DNA from: JADFXI01 sp963784135 | GTDB lineage: Bacteria > Nitrospirota > Thermodesulfovibrionia > Thermodesulfovibrionales > Dissulfurispiraceae | Direction: 5' to 3' | Assembly (NCBI GenBank): GCA_963784135.1 | Contig: CAWAQG010000004.1 | Location: 620,001 to 684,000, forward strand | Length of the DNA stretch: 64,000 bases | In this document: in pieces, positions 61,331 through 64,000 of the stretch | Layout: every line of letters starts with the position of its first letter | How positions within the stretch are numbered: position 1 is the first letter of the stretch | Program-made: the position numbers and the translations under genes | The notes under the pieces: model-generated | The model's input: only the letters and a program-made list of their open reading frames with translations | Told to the model about the DNA's origin: nothing | Databases searched by the model: none

Positions 61331-61721
61331 GATCTCTCCTTCTAAACAAAATGAGGTAGTTTAGTGTAAATAACTCGCATTGAATTCCTTCTATTGTTAT
61401 TTCTAAATAATCTTACCACGGGGAATGCCGCGGACACCATACTTAATTTATCAGTCGATTATACTCTTATTATTGCTTCGCCCCCCCTACAACTTTAAGA
61501 GTGAGAAAAGAACTGAGCGTTTCCGCACATACTCCACGGAATTATCAGAAGGCCCGCAGAGGAAGGACAATCGCAGTGCTAATCAAAAAAAATGTCGCTG
61601 GTCGTATCCTGCACTGACGGGCAGAAGCGATGTATGCGAGTTTCGGTGAAGTTATCAGGAAGAGGTAAAACCTAATCGTACACTGTACGTCAGGTCAAGT
61701 CTCAACAATTACAATTATATT
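61331..61721. other. 391-bp region without a gene
   Basis: No coding sequence that looks real. CGTACACTGTACG (about 61676) is a short palindrome near prmA's end. Base composition is mixed and no dRS3 or GTGAA repeats are present. Possibly the remnant of an older gene. Confidence 0.3.
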
Positions 61722-62564
61722 CTATCTCGTCATGGCAACCGATACCCAGCGCCCGTCAGAATATTTTTCCCGGAATTTCAGGCCCTGCTTTTCCATGGCC
61801 TTTATTACATCATCTTCCTGGCCTGAAAGCATCCCTGACATAAGGGCAATACCTCCCTTGTCCAGGCATGGCGCCAGGTCAGGGGCTATATGGATTAGTA
61901 TCTCCGACATCAAATTGGCTGCTATGAAATCAAAAGTGCCGAGGGCACCCGTGACAGTCCCATCCCGGACCACGATATTTTCGAGATTATTAAGCTTTAT
62001 ATTCCTCTGTGAGGCATCGATGGCAAGAGGGTCAATATCCAGGCCGACAACGTTGTTAAACCCCAGCATTGAGGCCGCTATTGCAAGTATGCCCGTGCCG
62101 GTGCCCACATCCAGAAAACTGCCCCTGGCGCAATTTTCTGCAAACCGTTCGATCAGCATGAGGCAGGTCCTCGTGGTTTCATGGTGGCCGGTCCCAAAAG
62201 CCATTCCCGGATCTATAATGAGATTGATGCGGCCTTCTTTCCTGTTTTCCCAGGGGGGGAGAATAGAGAAGCATTTGCCGGCATCAATGGGTTCGAATTT
62301 CTTTTTCCAGGCCTCGTTCCAGTCTCTCTCTGAGATGAAAACATAATCGAAAGAGATGGCGTGTTCCAAACCCGCATCTTCAAGCATTGCGCTGCACAAT
62401 GCAAGCTCATCAACGATACGGCTGATACCGAGGATATCAGGGAAGTACGCGACAATGCTCTTTTCATGCTCGATAACGCCCATACAGCCTGCTTCCGAAA
62501 TCCTATGCACGAGCGCATCACGTGATTCGTCCGGCAACCCGATAGTAAATTCGTAATATCCCAC
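61722..62564 (-). CDS. prmA: Ribosomal protein L11 methyltransferase
   Basis: 280 residues. N-terminal substrate-recognition domain with RDWNEAWKKKFEPI, then DPGMAFGTGHHETTRTCL and the SAM site FLDVGTGTGILAIAAS, and ANLMSEIL (NxxxxxL-type catalytic loop). Trimethylates ribosomal protein L11. Single-gene unit. Confidence 0.95.
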   Translation of the reverse strand: MGYYEFTIGLPDESRDALVHRISEAGCMGVIEHEKSIVAYFPDILGISRIVDELALCSAMLEDAGLEHAISFDYVFISERDWNEAWKKKFEPIDAGKCFSILPPWENRKEGRINLIIDPGMAFGTGHHETTRTCLMLIERFAENCARGSFLDVGTGTGILAIAASMLGFNNVVGLDIDPLAIDASQRNIKLNNLENIVVRDGTVTGALGTFDFIAANLMSEILIHIAPDLAPCLDKGGIALMSGMLSGQEDDVIKAMEKQGLKFREKYSDGRWVSVAMTR

Positions 62565-62675
62565 TTGCCTTATATCTTACAATGTTTGAAATGAAGAGGT
62601 AAATGTTAACCTTGATTCCCTGATAAGCGTGAAAGATTCTAAATTTTATTGACCTGCGCACTTAAATGTGTCCGT

Positions 62676-62769
62676 CATGCCCGCGGATTGTAAGCGGGCA
62701 TCCATTTTTTTGTCATTACGGCTTGTCCGGAATCTGGATTCCCGCTCAAAACACTGCGGGAATGACGAC
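62676..62769. repeat. Inverted pair of dRS3-like hairpins
   Basis: GTCATGCCCGC...GCGGGCATCCA (about 62676-62706) and TGGATTCCCGC...GCGGGAATGACG (about 62735-62769) face each other across about 28 bp. Empty pair, upstream of prmA and beside the IS1380-type gene. Confidence 0.8.
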
Positions 62770-62850
62770 TTTAAAGCATTTCAGTGATCTTCAGACGCAG
62801 TTGTCCCTTGTAACCAATGAAACGAAATTTTTTGGCAATGTCAGCTGAGG

Positions 62851-64000
62851 TCATCCAGAGGATGCAAGGCAATCTGCGGCATAAGACAGCCAATGCAGAC
62901 GCAGGGCCGACTTTGCAAACAGCAGCTTCCATTTCCGGGCATGATAGACCAGTTTTCCAGCTACCCGAATAAGATCACGGATGATGGTCCGTATGTTGTG
63001 ACTCCGAGCTTCTTTTGGCAAAAGCTTCATCTTTAAAGCTACCAATAGTATCTGAGCTATCTGCCCCGCTGCGTAGAAGGCTCTATTTGCATTGAATTGA
63101 CTGCATGGAGGATGGTGCAGGTCCAGATGGATAAGAGGTCCTTTTAAAGCATTCTCCTGTCCCTGCTTTTCCCGATGCCTTTTTACAATCTCTGCAAGAG
63201 ATATATCACTCCTGCTGACCAGGATGAACGTGTAACGAGGAAAAAGCAGTTTCTGTTTTTCTTCCTGCATGGTACGAACGACTACATATGTCTGCTCCTC
63301 TTTCCATCCTCCGGGCTTATGATACAGAAACGCTGCGTGCTCGGTGCCGTCGTCGTTTATCGCCTCCCAATCAGACTCGATAAAGTCCTCCATGGATTCC
63401 CTCAATGGACGTTTGTAAGTATTGCTCGTCACGCTGATTGAGTAATCCCATCCATGCTCTTTACAGAAATGCACAACCTCTTTCCGATAATATGCATTAT
63501 CAAATCTCGCCCACACCGGACATCCTTCACCCAGCATTGCCGCTGTCTCTTCAAGAAGCTCTTTAACGCCGTGAGCTACATGCACACCGCCTTTTTGTAG
63601 GCGCTGTGTCACCCACAAACCACCTACAAATGCTGCATGCAGCCAATATCCAAGACTTCCGTCATAGAGCTTCCCAGCTCCTTCAAAATATTCTCCGCTC
63701 ACTTCTATGCCTGTACCGTCCACAAACACCGGTACGTAGCCCTTGGTAACCGTCTCATGCTCTATCACAGAACCAACTATATTAGATGCCTGCAACCGGG
63801 CCACTGCCAATAATCTCTCACATGCACTGTCGTCAAATCGGCTGAGATATTCTCCCAAACGACGATGATTGGGAACTCTCCCAAGTCCGAGCAGTGCGCA
63901 TCTCGCAGCGTCTGTCCCAAGACGATCAACGTCCAGAATTGCTCCATCCCCCTGTGCCAGACTGTATATAAGGCTCAGAAGCATCTCGACATCTGATGCG
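62851..64000 (-). CDS. IS1380-type transposase, cut by window edge
   Basis: Open from the window end, so the true start lies outside. Catalytic candidates: first Asp in VFVDGTGIEVSG, second Asp in ARFDNAYYRKEV, Glu in QGQENALKG with following LIHLDLHH and FNANRAFYAAGQIAQILL, which fits IS1380/IS4-like DDE enzymes. About 380 residues are visible. The inverted repeat of the element could not be placed near 62820-62850. Confidence 0.85.
   Translation of the reverse strand, partial: ASDVEMLLSLIYSLAQGDGAILDVDRLGTDAARCALLGLGRVPNHRRLGEYLSRFDDSACERLLAVARLQASNIVGSVIEHETVTKGYVPVFVDGTGIEVSGEYFEGAGKLYDGSLGYWLHAAFVGGLWVTQRLQKGGVHVAHGVKELLEETAAMLGEGCPVWARFDNAYYRKEVVHFCKEHGWDYSISVTSNTYKRPLRESMEDFIESDWEAINDDGTEHAAFLYHKPGGWKEEQTYVVVRTMQEEKQKLLFPRYTFILVSRSDISLAEIVKRHREKQGQENALKGPLIHLDLHHPPCSQFNANRAFYAAGQIAQILLVALKMKLLPKEARSHNIRTIIRDLIRVAGKLVYHARKWKLLFAKSALRLHWLSYAADCLASSG

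Overview
The window reads as an accessory-rich stretch of a free-living anaerobic or microaerophilic Gram-negative bacterium. Gene content (octaheme hydroxylamine-oxidoreductase-like cytochrome, FmdE, Mo-enzyme/NrfD module, lone PDGLE/CbiQ/CbiO nickel-cobalt importer, DUF2155 lipoprotein, ceramide-type lipid genes) and protein style suggest Nitrospirota (Thermodesulfovibrionia-like). That placement is an inference from family resemblance; no rRNA is present and no search was run.

Layout. 1-2.7 kb: end of argJ, then tyrS and a LOG-like gene on the minus strand. 2.9-4.3 kb: ISNCY-type insertion sequence copy 1 (transposase frameshifted). 4.3-6.9 kb: metal ECF importer with a promoter and attenuator-like leader; between cbiQ and cbiO lie two large hairpin elements in opposite orientation. 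7.1-8.4 kb: small genes and a MITE with target duplication. 8.5-12.2 kb: MoxR/DUF58/transglutaminase operon. 12.2-22.8 kb: long minus-strand run argG-dprA-hypothetical-topA-MobB-like-ccsA-hemA-hemC-cobA/hemD. 23.3-24.7 kb: IS copy 2 (intact). 24.8-37.0 kb: a nitrogen/redox island: hemerythrin protein, cysteine-bearing partner, Crp/Fnr regulator, Amt, and a seven-gene operon running from an octaheme HAO-like cytochrome through a NarG-like (type II) Mo oxidoreductase, a four-cluster ferredoxin, NrfD, TorD, FmdE and a MoeA-like protein. 37.0-37.5 kb: a GIY-YIG nuclease gene inside two nested inverted repeats. 37.6-47.8 kb: panC, glgC, nfeD, a predicted ceramide operon (CerR-like, Spt, GNAT acyltransferase), rodZ, rnr. 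47.9-60.5 kb: housekeeping and envelope genes, tRNA-Ser(GCU), YchF. 60.7-61.3 kb: DUF5615/DUF433 toxin-antitoxin-like pair. 61.7-64 kb: prmA and an incomplete IS1380-type transposase.

How genes work together. Three palindromes of the form RTGAT-N4-ATCAY lie at the class II activator position (about -41.5) of good -10 boxes in front of the hemerythrin gene, the HAO/Mo operon and a secreted protein gene at 50.5 kb. With the Crp/Fnr gene in the middle this looks like a small regulon for respiration on nitrogen oxides or similar. Heme synthesis and cytochrome c assembly genes sit together, matching the demand for multiheme cytochromes.

Sequence quality. Four otherwise conserved genes (cobA-hemD, glgC, hemW, degP) carry single-base indels, mostly in homopolymers, that are locally compensated or trivially repairable. 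Assembly error is at least as likely as gene decay, so these are annotated as full-length loci with frameshifts.
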